Assembly (NCBI GenBank): GCA_017552845.1
Contig: JAFZOE010000296.1
Span: forward strand, 1-6,229
Direction: 5' to 3'
Source: Clostridia bacterium
GTDB taxonomy: Bacteria; Bacillota; Clostridia; Oscillospirales; Acutalibacteraceae
Length of the DNA: 6,229 bases
The notes below the pieces were generated by a model that worked only from the letters and a program-made list of their open reading frames with translations, did no database searches and was not told where the DNA came from. This document shows positions 1 to 5,230 of the stretch, in pieces (the stretch's first letter is position 1; each line of letters starts with the position of its first letter). The translations under genes and the position numbers were made by a program.

Positions 1-324
1 CTCATCCGCGAGGAAGAGATTGCACATTACCGCGCCCTCTTTGTATTCGAATTCAAGCGTCGCTTTATTATACATCATGAAGCCCGTGACATCGCCGGGC
101 ATGGCGTCGGGCGTGAACTGCATTCGCTTATAGTCGAGCGAGAGCGTCTTGGATAAAGCGAGCGCGAGCGTAGTTTTGCCGACACCCGGAATATCCTCAA
201 GCATAATATGACCGCCGGCAATCATAGCCATAAGCACGGCGTCAATAACCTCATCCTTGCCGATTATGACCTTCTTGATTTCCTCTTTGACCTGAGCCGG
301 TTTCTGCTGAAGCTGATTATTCAT
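1..324 (-). CDS. MoxR-family AAA+ ATPase, N-terminal part (cut by left window edge)
   Basis: Reading leftward from the ATG at 322-324, 108 codons stay open to the window edge, so only the N-terminal third of a roughly 310-330 residue protein is present. The translation begins MNNQLQQKPAQV. It contains a Walker A motif in the context EDIPGVGKTTLA (about residues 43-54), the MoxR signature RMQFTPDAMPGDVTG (68-82) and the start of Walker B, NLFLADE, at the cut end. MoxR ATPases are thought to act as chaperones that help mature or insert cofactors into partner proteins, and are often followed by DUF58/von Willebrand A and transglutaminase-like genes, which would lie outside the window. An AGGGGA Shine-Dalgarno sequence lies about 6 bases before the ATG. 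The gene starts 20 bases after the mcsB stop codon and so probably belongs to the mcsA-mcsB transcript. The family call is firm; the partner is unknown. Confidence 0.93.
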   Translation of the reverse strand, partial: MNNQLQQKPAQVKEEIKKVIIGKDEVIDAVLMAMIAGGHIMLEDIPGVGKTTLALALSKTLSLDYKRMQFTPDAMPGDVTGFMMYNKATLEFEYKEGAVMCNLFLADE

Positions 325-344
325 TCTTATTCCCCTATCCTGTT

Positions 345-1355
345 TTATCCCGCAAGCGCCTGCCTGACAAGCTCCGCTCTGCGGGCATCTCTCTTTGCGA
401 CTGTATCGGCATCCTCATTTGAAACCGCAACGGTCGCAGGCTGCATATCGGTAATAAGCGCGTTGATTCTTTCAACCGGTATATCGAGCAGGCCTGCCGA
501 GGCGCCGAATCTGACATAGGAAATGAGCTCCATAAACTCATCGGCGTTGAGCATTCTCGCGTTTTCAAGGACACCGAGAGAACGGTAAATCTTATCCTCG
601 AGGGCGGGATTCTTTATCTCGCGCTCCGCCGCGCTTCTCTCCTGGTTTATAAGCTGCATAACTATTGACTTCAGATTCGCAACGGCGGTCTCCTCGGTTA
701 TTCCGAGTGTGATTCTGTTTGAAATCTGATAAATGTCGCCGGCAGGTTTCTTTCTGCTGCCGTAGGCTCCACCTATGCTGAGACCGAGCTTTGAAACGGT
801 ATTCGCAATCGCGTTTATCTGGCCGCAGGCGGTAAGAGCAGGCAGATGAAGAAATACAGAGGCGCGCATGGCGGTTCCGAGATTGGTCGGGTCGCTCGTC
901 ATATAGCCGATTCTCTCATCGAACGCATAGCTGAGCTTTTCATCCAACGCGCTGTCCGTCTCATCGGCAATTTTATATGCCTCATCGAGAGCAAGGCCGC
1001 TCTTCATCACCTGAAGACGGATATGGTCCTCCTCGCATATCATTATGCTGACGCTCTCGTCATCGGAGATAATGAGGCCCGTGCCCTCCTCGCAGGAGGT
1101 GAATTCGGGGCTGATGACGTGCCTCTCGGCAAGCGAGACTGCCTGCAAATGGGATAAATCCTTCATTGAAATATAGCTGTATTTATCGCCGCAGCATTCA
1201 AACACAGCCTTCTTGACAAGCTCGTTAACCTTGGCTTTTCCTTCTTTATCAAGTCTGCAGGGGAAAACAAAATCATCAATATTTCTCGCGAGACGGATTC
1301 TTGTCGAAATGACCGTTTCGCTCTGACTGCCTTTTTCGGCATACCACTTACTCAT
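345..1355 (-). CDS. mcsB: McsB, protein arginine kinase (336 aa)
   Basis: McsB uses ATP to phosphorylate arginine side chains on proteins. In Bacillus this marks misfolded or regulatory proteins such as CtsR for ClpCP degradation. The protein has the phosphagen-kinase fold signatures: the nucleotide-binding STRIRLARN at residues 17-25, the acidic catalytic segment ICEEDHIRLQ at about 106-115, and the loop DPTNLGTAMRASV at 155-167. The RDARRA sequence at 322-327 fits the RDxxRA motif that forms the phosphoarginine-binding allosteric site specific to McsB, which supports McsB over a metazoan-type arginine kinase. Length is slightly below the Bacillus protein (about 360). The residue before PTN is Asp155, where the family normally has a reactive Cys; this is discussed as a finding. 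The start overlaps the end of mcsA by 8 bases and is preceded by a very strong GGAGGGGGAG ribosome binding site, so the two are probably translationally coupled. Confidence 0.96.
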   Translation of the reverse strand: MSKWYAEKGSQSETVISTRIRLARNIDDFVFPCRLDKEGKAKVNELVKKAVFECCGDKYSYISMKDLSHLQAVSLAERHVISPEFTSCEEGTGLIISDDESVSIMICEEDHIRLQVMKSGLALDEAYKIADETDSALDEKLSYAFDERIGYMTSDPTNLGTAMRASVFLHLPALTACGQINAIANTVSKLGLSIGGAYGSRKKPAGDIYQISNRITLGITEETAVANLKSIVMQLINQERSAAEREIKNPALEDKIYRSLGVLENARMLNADEFMELISYVRFGASAGLLDIPVERINALITDMQPATVAVSNEDADTVAKRDARRAELVRQALAG

Positions 1356-1863
1356 TGATATTCTCCCCCTCCAGCTTTTTTATTTCATCGCGGATTTCGG
1401 CGGCTCTCTCAAAATTCTGAACTCTTACCGCCTCATCCATCTGAACGCGCAGTTTCGCAATTTTTTCGCCCGAGGTTTCTATCTTTTCGCGGTTGCCTGC
1501 GCTCTGGCCGGTCTTGCCCGCGTGGCTTATCTTGCCGTGAATACGCTGAATTGAGGGCAGAAGGCGGTCATAGAAAGTGCGGTAGCATTCGGGGCAGCCA
1601 ACCTTGCCGGCTCTCGCTATATCGTCAAATGAGCACCCGCATTTTTCGCATCTTGTGACTGGCCCGAGGGATACGGGCGGCAGCATATCGCCTAGAAAGC
1701 CGCTCAGCAGGCCGCTCAGACTGAAATCAAAACCCGAAAACATATCTCCGTAGCCCAGATGATTTGCGCAGTCGGGGCAGAGATGAGTCTCAGCCATATC
1801 TCCGTTTATTATCTGTTTGATATGAGTTGTCGCTTCATATTTTCCGCAATTCTGGCAAAGCAT
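1348..1863 (-). CDS. mcsA: McsA, zinc-finger/UVR-domain activator of McsB (171 aa)
   Basis: McsA binds and activates the arginine kinase McsB. From the chosen start the protein begins MLCQNCGKYEATTHIK, the usual McsA/UvrB-UvrC-motif beginning. Four CxxC zinc pairs follow: CQNC (residues 3-6), CPDC (29-32), CEKC (72-75) and CPEC (90-93). A glycine- and hydrophobic-rich linker lies between the second and third pairs. A C-terminal UVR helical hairpin spans about 134-165 (KIAKLRVQMDEAV, then FERAAEIRDEIKKLE). The ATG at 1861-1863 is preferred over upstream in-frame ATGs (1896 and 1869): it gives the family N-terminus and sits about 7 bases after the AAGGAAG ribosome binding site, while the ATG at 1869 lies almost on top of that site. 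The gene is first in the leftward operon and has its own promoter at 1900-1933. No CtsR-type direct heptads are visible upstream. Confidence 0.94.
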   Translation of the reverse strand: MLCQNCGKYEATTHIKQIINGDMAETHLCPDCANHLGYGDMFSGFDFSLSGLLSGFLGDMLPPVSLGPVTRCEKCGCSFDDIARAGKVGCPECYRTFYDRLLPSIQRIHGKISHAGKTGQSAGNREKIETSGEKIAKLRVQMDEAVRVQNFERAAEIRDEIKKLEGENINE

Positions 1864-1899
1864 AATCATTCTTCCTTTCCGCAAACAGATATTCAATCC

Positions 1900-1933
1900 A
1901 TTATATTATAATAAAAAAACTTGTTGTAATCAA
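1900..1933 (-). promoter_or_regulatory. Sigma-A-type promoter for mcsA-mcsB-moxR
   Basis: On the minus strand a TTGATT -35 box (1928-1933) is followed by a 17-base spacer and a perfect TATAAT -10 box (1905-1910). A second overlapping TATAAT occupies 1900-1905. The spacer carries a run of seven T. It lies about 40 bases upstream of the mcsA start and directly in front of the operon. This is read from sequence only; the transcription start is inferred to be near 1895. Confidence 0.75.
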
Positions 1934-1943
1934 TAACCAAATT

Positions 1944-1970
1944 GTGAACAAATGAGCGATAATTGTTCAC
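1944..1970. promoter_or_regulatory. Perfect 8-bp inverted repeat between divergent promoters, candidate operator
   Basis: GTGAACAA (1944-1951) and its exact reverse complement TTGTTCAC (1963-1970) flank an 11-base spacer. The repeat sits upstream of the -35 boxes of both the leftward mcsA promoter and the rightward rarA promoter, where a dimeric regulator could reach both. There is no following T-run that would suggest a terminator. The half-site read outward (TTGTGAACA) loosely resembles a BirA half-site (TTGTWAACC), and bioY is in the rightward operon, but the right arm diverges (TGTTCACTC) and the spacing is shorter than the BirA consensus. It does not match CtsR heptads, CIRCE or the Firmicute LexA box. 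The binding protein is unknown. Confidence 0.5.
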
Positions 1971-1979
1971 TCCGTCAGG

Positions 1980-2008
1980 TTGCATTTTTTTCTTGTTTAT
2001 GATAATAT
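1980..2008 (+). promoter_or_regulatory. Probable promoter for rarA-bioY
   Basis: TTGCAT at 1980-1985 can serve as a -35 box. The -10 box could be GATAAT (2001-2006, spacer 15) or TAATAT (2003-2008, spacer 17). The spacer is T-rich. The element is weaker and less certain than the mcsA promoter, but it is the best candidate in the short stretch before the rarA ribosome binding site AAGGAGTGAT at 2031-2040. Confidence 0.5.
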
Positions 2009-2043
2009 TATTGCAGTTAAAGTAACGGGAAAGGAGTGATAAT

Positions 2044-3312
2044 ATGTCATCACCGCTCGCGGACCGTCTCAGGCCCGAAAGCATCGACGAAATGGTCGGC
2101 CAGGCGCATCTGATAGGTCAGGGAATGCCGCTGAGAAATATAATAGAATCGGGCGATGTGCCGAATATGGTCTTCTACGGCCCTCCCGGTGTCGGCAAGA
2201 CTACGCTCGCGAGAATTATAGCAAAGCGCACGGACAAGCATCTTGTCAAGCTCAACGGAACGACCGCAGGCACGGCGGATATTAAAGACGTCGTGGCTCA
2301 GCTTGATACGCTCGTTGCGGTAAACGGCATTCTGCTCTATCTTGACGAGATACAGTATTTCAATAAAAAACAGCAGCAGACGCTTCTTGAATACATAGAG
2401 AACGGCAGAATCACTCTGATTGCGTCAACCACCGAGAATCCGTATTTTTATGTTTACAGCGCAATCCTCTCGCGCTCGACCGTATTTGAATTCAAGAGCG
2501 TGACGCCCGATGAAATCGCAAAGGCAGTGCGCCGCGGATTTGACACAATGGCCACCGATTCCGGCGAGGAATATGAAATTGAAGACGGCGTTATCCCTCA
2601 TATTTCAACCGCCTGCGCGGGCGATGTCAGAAAGGCGCTCAACAGCGTCGAGCTTTGCGTTCTCAGCGCCCAGCCCGGCGATAAAGTTAAGAAAATCACC
2701 CTTGAAAACGCCCGTTCTCTCACTCAGACGAGCGCGATGCGCTACGATAAGGATTCGGATGAGCATTATGATATAATCTCGGCTTATCAGAAATCGATGC
2801 GCGGCTCGGACCCCGACGCAGCGGTGCATTATCTTGCAAGGCTGCTCGAAGCGGGAGACCTGCCCTCAGCCTGCAGAAGGCTCATGGTATGCGCGAGCGA
2901 AGATGTCGGGCTCGCATTCCCTCAGATAATTCCGATAGTCAAGGCGGCGGTTGACGCGGCACTGATGCTCGGCCTGCCCGAAGCGAGAATTCCGCTCGCA
3001 GATGCCGTTATTCTTGTGGCAACCAGCCCGAAATCAAATTCCGCCTACAATGCAATAAACGCCGCGATGAGCGATGTCAAAAACGGTATGACGGGGCCTA
3101 TCCCCCGCCAGCTTCAGAACAAGCACTATGACGGCGATGACAATCCCAATAAGGGTCAGAATTATAAATATGCCCACAGCTTTGCCGGCCACTGGGTCGA
3201 TCAGCAGTATCTGCCCGATGCAATAAAGGACAGAAAATACTACGAATTCGGCGATAACAAAATTGAGCAGGCGGCAAAGGAATACTGGGATAAAATCAAG
3301 GGCGGCAAATGA
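2044..3312 (+). CDS. rarA: RarA/MgsA, replication-associated recombination AAA+ ATPase (422 aa)
   Basis: RarA (MgsA, relative of eukaryotic WRNIP1/Mgs1) is a clamp-loader-like AAA+ ATPase that acts at stalled replication forks and interacts with SSB. The protein starts close to the family block PLADRLRPESIDEMVGQ. It has Walker A GPPGVGKTT (residues 46-54), Walker B LLYLDEIQYFN (97-107), sensor 1 STTENP (128-133), an arginine finger in SRS (143-145) and sensor 2 GDVRKALN (193-200). The stretch from YDKDSDEHYDIISAYQKSMR (about 234-253) into GSDPDAAVHYLARLLEAGD is the diagnostic RarA tetramerisation/C-terminal region. Many RarA proteins have DEIHRFNK at Walker B; DEIQYFNKKQQQ is a variant here, with the catalytic DE retained. 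A near-perfect AAGGAGTGAT ribosome binding site lies just before the ATG, supporting this start. The stop codon overlaps the bioY start. Confidence 0.96.
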   Translation: MSSPLADRLRPESIDEMVGQAHLIGQGMPLRNIIESGDVPNMVFYGPPGVGKTTLARIIAKRTDKHLVKLNGTTAGTADIKDVVAQLDTLVAVNGILLYLDEIQYFNKKQQQTLLEYIENGRITLIASTTENPYFYVYSAILSRSTVFEFKSVTPDEIAKAVRRGFDTMATDSGEEYEIEDGVIPHISTACAGDVRKALNSVELCVLSAQPGDKVKKITLENARSLTQTSAMRYDKDSDEHYDIISAYQKSMRGSDPDAAVHYLARLLEAGDLPSACRRLMVCASEDVGLAFPQIIPIVKAAVDAALMLGLPEARIPLADAVILVATSPKSNSAYNAINAAMSDVKNGMTGPIPRQLQNKHYDGDDNPNKGQNYKYAHSFAGHWVDQQYLPDAIKDRKYYEFGDNKIEQAAKEYWDKIKGGK

Positions 3313-3854
3313 AAGATAACTCTCTCACGCAGTTAAAGAATATCGCGGTGGTAACGATGGCCGCGGCCGTAATCGCAGTATGCGCATGGATAACGATTCC
3401 CTATACCGTCCCCTTCACGATGCAGACCTTTGCCGTGTTTTTTGCTCTGCTTCTGCTCGGAGGAAAAAGAGGCATATTATCCGTTATTATCTACATTCTC
3501 ATCGGCGCTGCCGGCGCGCCCGTATTCTCGGGATTCAGGTCCGGAATCGGCACCCTGCTAGGCCCGACAGGCGGATACATTTTCGGATTCATACTGATTG
3601 CCCTTATATATCTTGTCTTCGAAAAGAAAGCCGATACAGGAATCAAAAAGGCAGCGGTCCTTTTGGCGGGATTGCTTCTTTGCTACGCATTCGGCACGGC
3701 ACAGTTTGTGATTCTGATGAAATCGGGTGGCTCCGCTCCGGGGATATTACAGGCGTTGATGATGTGCGCTCTGCCCTATATCATTCCCGATATTGCAAAA
3801 CTCTCGCTTGCACTTTTTATTGCGCCGAGAGTGAAAAAGGCGGTAAAAATATAA
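3309..3854 (+). CDS. bioY: BioY, biotin-binding S component of ECF transporter (181 aa)
   Basis: BioY captures biotin in the membrane and works with an ECF energizing module (EcfA/EcfA'/EcfT), none of which is in this window. The protein is very hydrophobic, with about six membrane segments (for example residues 13-30, 39-50, 55-70, 88-103, 115-135 and 147-173). It carries the family blocks PYTVPFTMQTFAVFFALLLLGGKRG (31-55), GAAGAPVFSGF (66-76) and LLGPTGGYIFGF (83-94). IIPDIAKL (158-165) supplies the Asp161 and Lys164 pair that corresponds to the conserved biotin-site residues. The start ATG overlaps the rarA stop (ATGA), so translation is probably coupled and the two genes share a transcript. 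No BirA operator was found directly upstream of bioY; the only related sequence is the imperfect inverted repeat at 1944-1970. The gene could encode a lone BioY sharing a group II ECF module. Confidence 0.95.
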   Translation: MKDNSLTQLKNIAVVTMAAAVIAVCAWITIPYTVPFTMQTFAVFFALLLLGGKRGILSVIIYILIGAAGAPVFSGFRSGIGTLLGPTGGYIFGFILIALIYLVFEKKADTGIKKAAVLLAGLLLCYAFGTAQFVILMKSGGSAPGILQALMMCALPYIIPDIAKLSLALFIAPRVKKAVKI

Positions 3855-3865
3855 AGGCGATAATA

Positions 3866-3894
3866 TTGACTATTCCCCTGTTTCATAGTAAAAT
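3866..3894 (+). promoter_or_regulatory. Sigma-A-type promoter for the DUF1292 gene
   Basis: TTGACT (3866-3871), a 17-base spacer and TAAAAT (3889-3894) form a near-consensus housekeeping promoter. It is placed 12 bases after the bioY stop and about 30 bases before the ATG of the next gene. A purine start near 3901 would give a short leader that carries the AAAGGA ribosome binding site at 3912-3917. No hairpin terminator separates bioY from this promoter, so read-through from the rarA-bioY transcript is possible as well. Confidence 0.8.
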
Positions 3895-3925
3895 ATAAGC
3901 GAATCAAGCCGAAAGGATAATAAAA

Positions 3926-4228
3926 ATGGAAGAATACGTTCCCGATATAGTAAGCGTAATAGACGAAGAAGGCAAAGAGCACATCTTCGAAGAGCTTGAC
4001 AGAATTGAAACCGATAAGGGTCTCTATGTGGCGCTCAGTCCCCTGCCCGACGACCCTTCAAAAATAACGGAAGAAGATGACGAATTCATCGTGCTCAGGG
4101 TAATCCCCGGCAAAGGCGAGGAAGTAACGCTTGAGCCCATCGAGGATGATGAGGAATATGATGAAGTCGGCCATATCTTCCTTGAAAGACTCGCGGAAAT
4201 GTTTTCCGACGAGGACGAAGAAGAATAA
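3926..4228 (+). CDS. DUF1292 small acidic protein (100 aa)
   Basis: This is a small soluble protein of the DUF1292 (YrzB-like) family common in Firmicutes, whose molecular function is not established. Family features seen are the N-terminal beta-rich part with IVSVIDEEGKEHIFEELDRIE (split about 8-28), a central segment running YVALSPLPDD (34-43), DEFIVLRVIPG (52-62) and a following acidic tail ending FSDEDEEE. By my count 37 of 100 residues are Asp or Glu, and the C-terminus is almost entirely acidic. There are no membrane segments or signal peptide. It has its own promoter and an AAAGGA ribosome binding site with a 8-base gap. In Bacillus the family member yrzB sits in the yrrK-yrzB neighbourhood; here it sits between bioY and the structured RNA instead. 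The family assignment rests on the overall pattern and is good but not absolute. Confidence 0.82.
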   Translation: MEEYVPDIVSVIDEEGKEHIFEELDRIETDKGLYVALSPLPDDPSKITEEDDEFIVLRVIPGKGEEVTLEPIEDDEEYDEVGHIFLERLAEMFSDEDEEE

Positions 4229-4238
4229 TAACCGAATA

Positions 4239-4454
4239 ACGTCCTGCCTTGTCCGATAACTATGACTCTGATGTAACCCAACGAACAATTTTAGGGAGCC
4301 GGACTCCGTCGGCAGACTGCAGACCTCCCGCCCCGGAGATTCTCTTTGAGCTCTCGCCGGCAAGCGGACGAAGGGAGCGAAAACCCGATGGGAGGCACCC
4401 ACCTGCTGAGATGCAGGTTACAAGCGGTCATTCCCGGCAAGGCGGGCTGTTTTT
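4239..4454 (+). ncRNA. ssrS: Probable 6S RNA with 3' T-run
   Basis: 6S RNA mimics an open promoter and binds the housekeeping RNA polymerase holoenzyme. Here an 11-bp terminal stem (4243-4253 with 4436-4446, CCTGCCTTGTC against GGCAAGGCGGG) encloses about 180 nt. Next inward, ATGAC (4262-4266) pairs with GTCAT (4427-4431). An apical stem uses CCTCCC (4324-4329) with GGGAGG (4390-4395). The 3' strand has a small hairpin ACCTGC/GCAGGT (4401-4406, 4413-4418) followed by TTACAAGCGG. The order CACC-hairpin-GGTTACA-GCGG-closing stem closely parallels the 3' half of E. coli 6S RNA as I remember it. Five T follow the stem at 4450-4454. A possible -10 box AATAAT at 4224-4229 would start transcription near 4237, but its -35 is weak. 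No good protein-coding signal covers the stretch. The alternative is a cis-acting leader for the downstream gene; I found no known riboswitch consensus. Confidence 0.72.
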
Positions 4455-4469
4455 AAAAAGGATTTACAG

Positions 4470-5138
4470 ATGCAGAAAGTTTTCAATGCCGATCTGCTTG
4501 ATATATTCCCCACAGACGAGGGATTTATATATGCATGCAGAGAATCTCTCGGAAACTCCGATACGGCGGGATTCTTCAATTACAATATGCACGCCGACCT
4601 TTTCGAGAGAATCAAGATAACCGAATATATCGCCGCGAAATACGGCGAAGAGGGCTTCGGGCTTGCAAAGACGCTCGGAGATTTTGTATCGTGTCAGCTA
4701 AGAAGCATATCCCCCTCTTCAAATATCGCTTCATACAACGACGGCACTCTCAAGATTTTCAACAATTACGGCTTTATCACAGATACGAGAAAGATTAAAT
4801 ATCTTGATTATCCTGCGCGCTCGCCAGAGCCGGTCGGCAGGGATTTATGGATGACCGTTCCCGAGGCAAACGCGGTCATAAACTATTCCGTCAGATATAA
4901 CAGAATTGAATTCCGCATCGGCGGACTCAGGGAGAAGGCATTCTCTCACCCGGCGAGCCTCTCGCTCTATGACGGCTGTCTCTATGTCTGCAACGAGAAT
5001 TCATTCAATATAAAGACTGTTGATCTCACGACCTTCAGGGTAAGCGGCTACTATACCTTCAACGAACCGGTTTCAAAGTATTTCAGATCGGGCGATACCG
5101 AATATGTTCTTTTAAAATCGGGCGTATATAAACTGTAA
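4470..5138 (+). CDS. Uncharacterised protein with beta-propeller-like repeats (222 aa)
   Basis: I do not recognise a named family. The sequence is built of short strand-turn-strand units resembling NHL/SMP30-type propeller blades: GFIYACRESLG (18-28), YNDGTLKIFNNYGFIT (89-104), GRDLWMTVPEANAVINYSV (123-141) with RIEFRIGGL (145-153), HPASLSLYDGCLYVCNENS (160-178) with NIKTVDLTTF (180-189), and a last unit at SGDTEYVLLKSGVYKL (207-222). An unrelated-looking helical insert, FERIKITEYIAAKYGEEGFG (45-64), interrupts the first part. No signal peptide or membrane segment is seen, so it is probably cytoplasmic. At 222 residues it has fewer units than a complete six-bladed propeller, so it might form a partial or oligomeric propeller. 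An AAAAAGGA ribosome binding site precedes the ATG by 7 bases. It starts 16 bases after the T-run of the putative 6S RNA; its own promoter is not obvious, so read-through expression is possible. Confidence 0.72.
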   Translation: MQKVFNADLLDIFPTDEGFIYACRESLGNSDTAGFFNYNMHADLFERIKITEYIAAKYGEEGFGLAKTLGDFVSCQLRSISPSSNIASYNDGTLKIFNNYGFITDTRKIKYLDYPARSPEPVGRDLWMTVPEANAVINYSVRYNRIEFRIGGLREKAFSHPASLSLYDGCLYVCNENSFNIKTVDLTTFRVSGYYTFNEPVSKYFRSGDTEYVLLKSGVYKL

Positions 5139-5144
5139 AAAAAC

Positions 5145-5166
5145 GGGCTCTCGCTTTTGAGAGCCC
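5145..5166. terminator. Bidirectional intrinsic terminator between convergent genes
   Basis: GGGCTCTC (5145-5152) and GAGAGCCC (5159-5166) form a perfect 8-bp stem with a six-base loop, starting 7 bases after the stop of the rightward propeller-like gene. Read leftward, the stem is followed after one base by seven T (A-run 5137-5143 on the plus strand), a strong terminator for the leftward surface-protein gene. Read rightward, the tail is only TTAAATTAT, so it is weaker in that direction. Confidence 0.85.
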
Positions 5167-5183
5167 TTAAATTATAAGAAAAG

Positions 5184-5212
5184 CGGGCGGCTTCGGTAAC
5201 CGGAGCCGCCCG
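5184..5212 (-). terminator. Second GC-rich terminator hairpin after the leftward surface-protein gene
   Basis: CGGGCGGCT (5184-5192) pairs with AGCCGCCCG (5204-5212). The intervening TCGGTAACCGG can continue the pairing almost to the apex, so the element is close to a complete palindrome. Read leftward it is followed by CTTTTCTTAT. It lies 18 bases beyond the stop codon of the leftward gene and precedes the second hairpin, giving a tandem terminator. On the plus strand a TTTTT run occurs several bases beyond the stem, which may add some rightward termination. Confidence 0.82.
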
Positions 5213-5230
5213 AATAGTTGTTTTTGCGAA

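Noticed and set aside
208..519. Rightward 103-codon ORF across the moxR-mcsB junction
   Set aside because: It is antisense to two well-supported genes, has no matching family features and no convincing ribosome binding site.
846..1157. Rightward 103-codon ORF inside mcsB
   Set aside because: It is wholly antisense to the conserved kinase core; the leftward frame has clear motifs.
1864..1896. Upstream in-frame start of mcsA at 1896 (11 extra residues)
   Set aside because: The extra codons overlap the ribosome binding site and leader, and the family N-terminus starts at MLCQNC; the 1896 position would lie essentially at the predicted transcription start.
1864..2043. CtsR or HrcA (CIRCE) operator in front of mcsA
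   Set aside because: No tandem GGTCAAA-type heptads and no TTAGCACTC-N9-GAGTGCTAA repeat were found; the inverted repeat at 1944-1970 matches neither.
4024..4281. Leftward Ser-rich ORF opposite the DUF1292 gene
   Set aside because: The poly-Ser stretches are simply the antisense of GAA/GAT/GAG codons in an acidic protein.
4241..4454. Riboswitch (TPP, SAM, FMN, cobalamin, lysine or glycine) controlling the downstream gene
   Set aside because: CTGAGA at 4405-4411 and ACCC fragments recall TPP elements, but the remaining conserved blocks are missing and the terminal stem encloses the whole element, which fits a stand-alone RNA better.
4249..4620. Rightward ORF of 123 codons through the RNA region and the start of the propeller-like gene
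   Set aside because: Its composition is rich in Arg/Pro/Ser without family features, it overlaps the stem-forming RNA sequence and the supported gene at 4470, and no good ribosome binding site precedes it.
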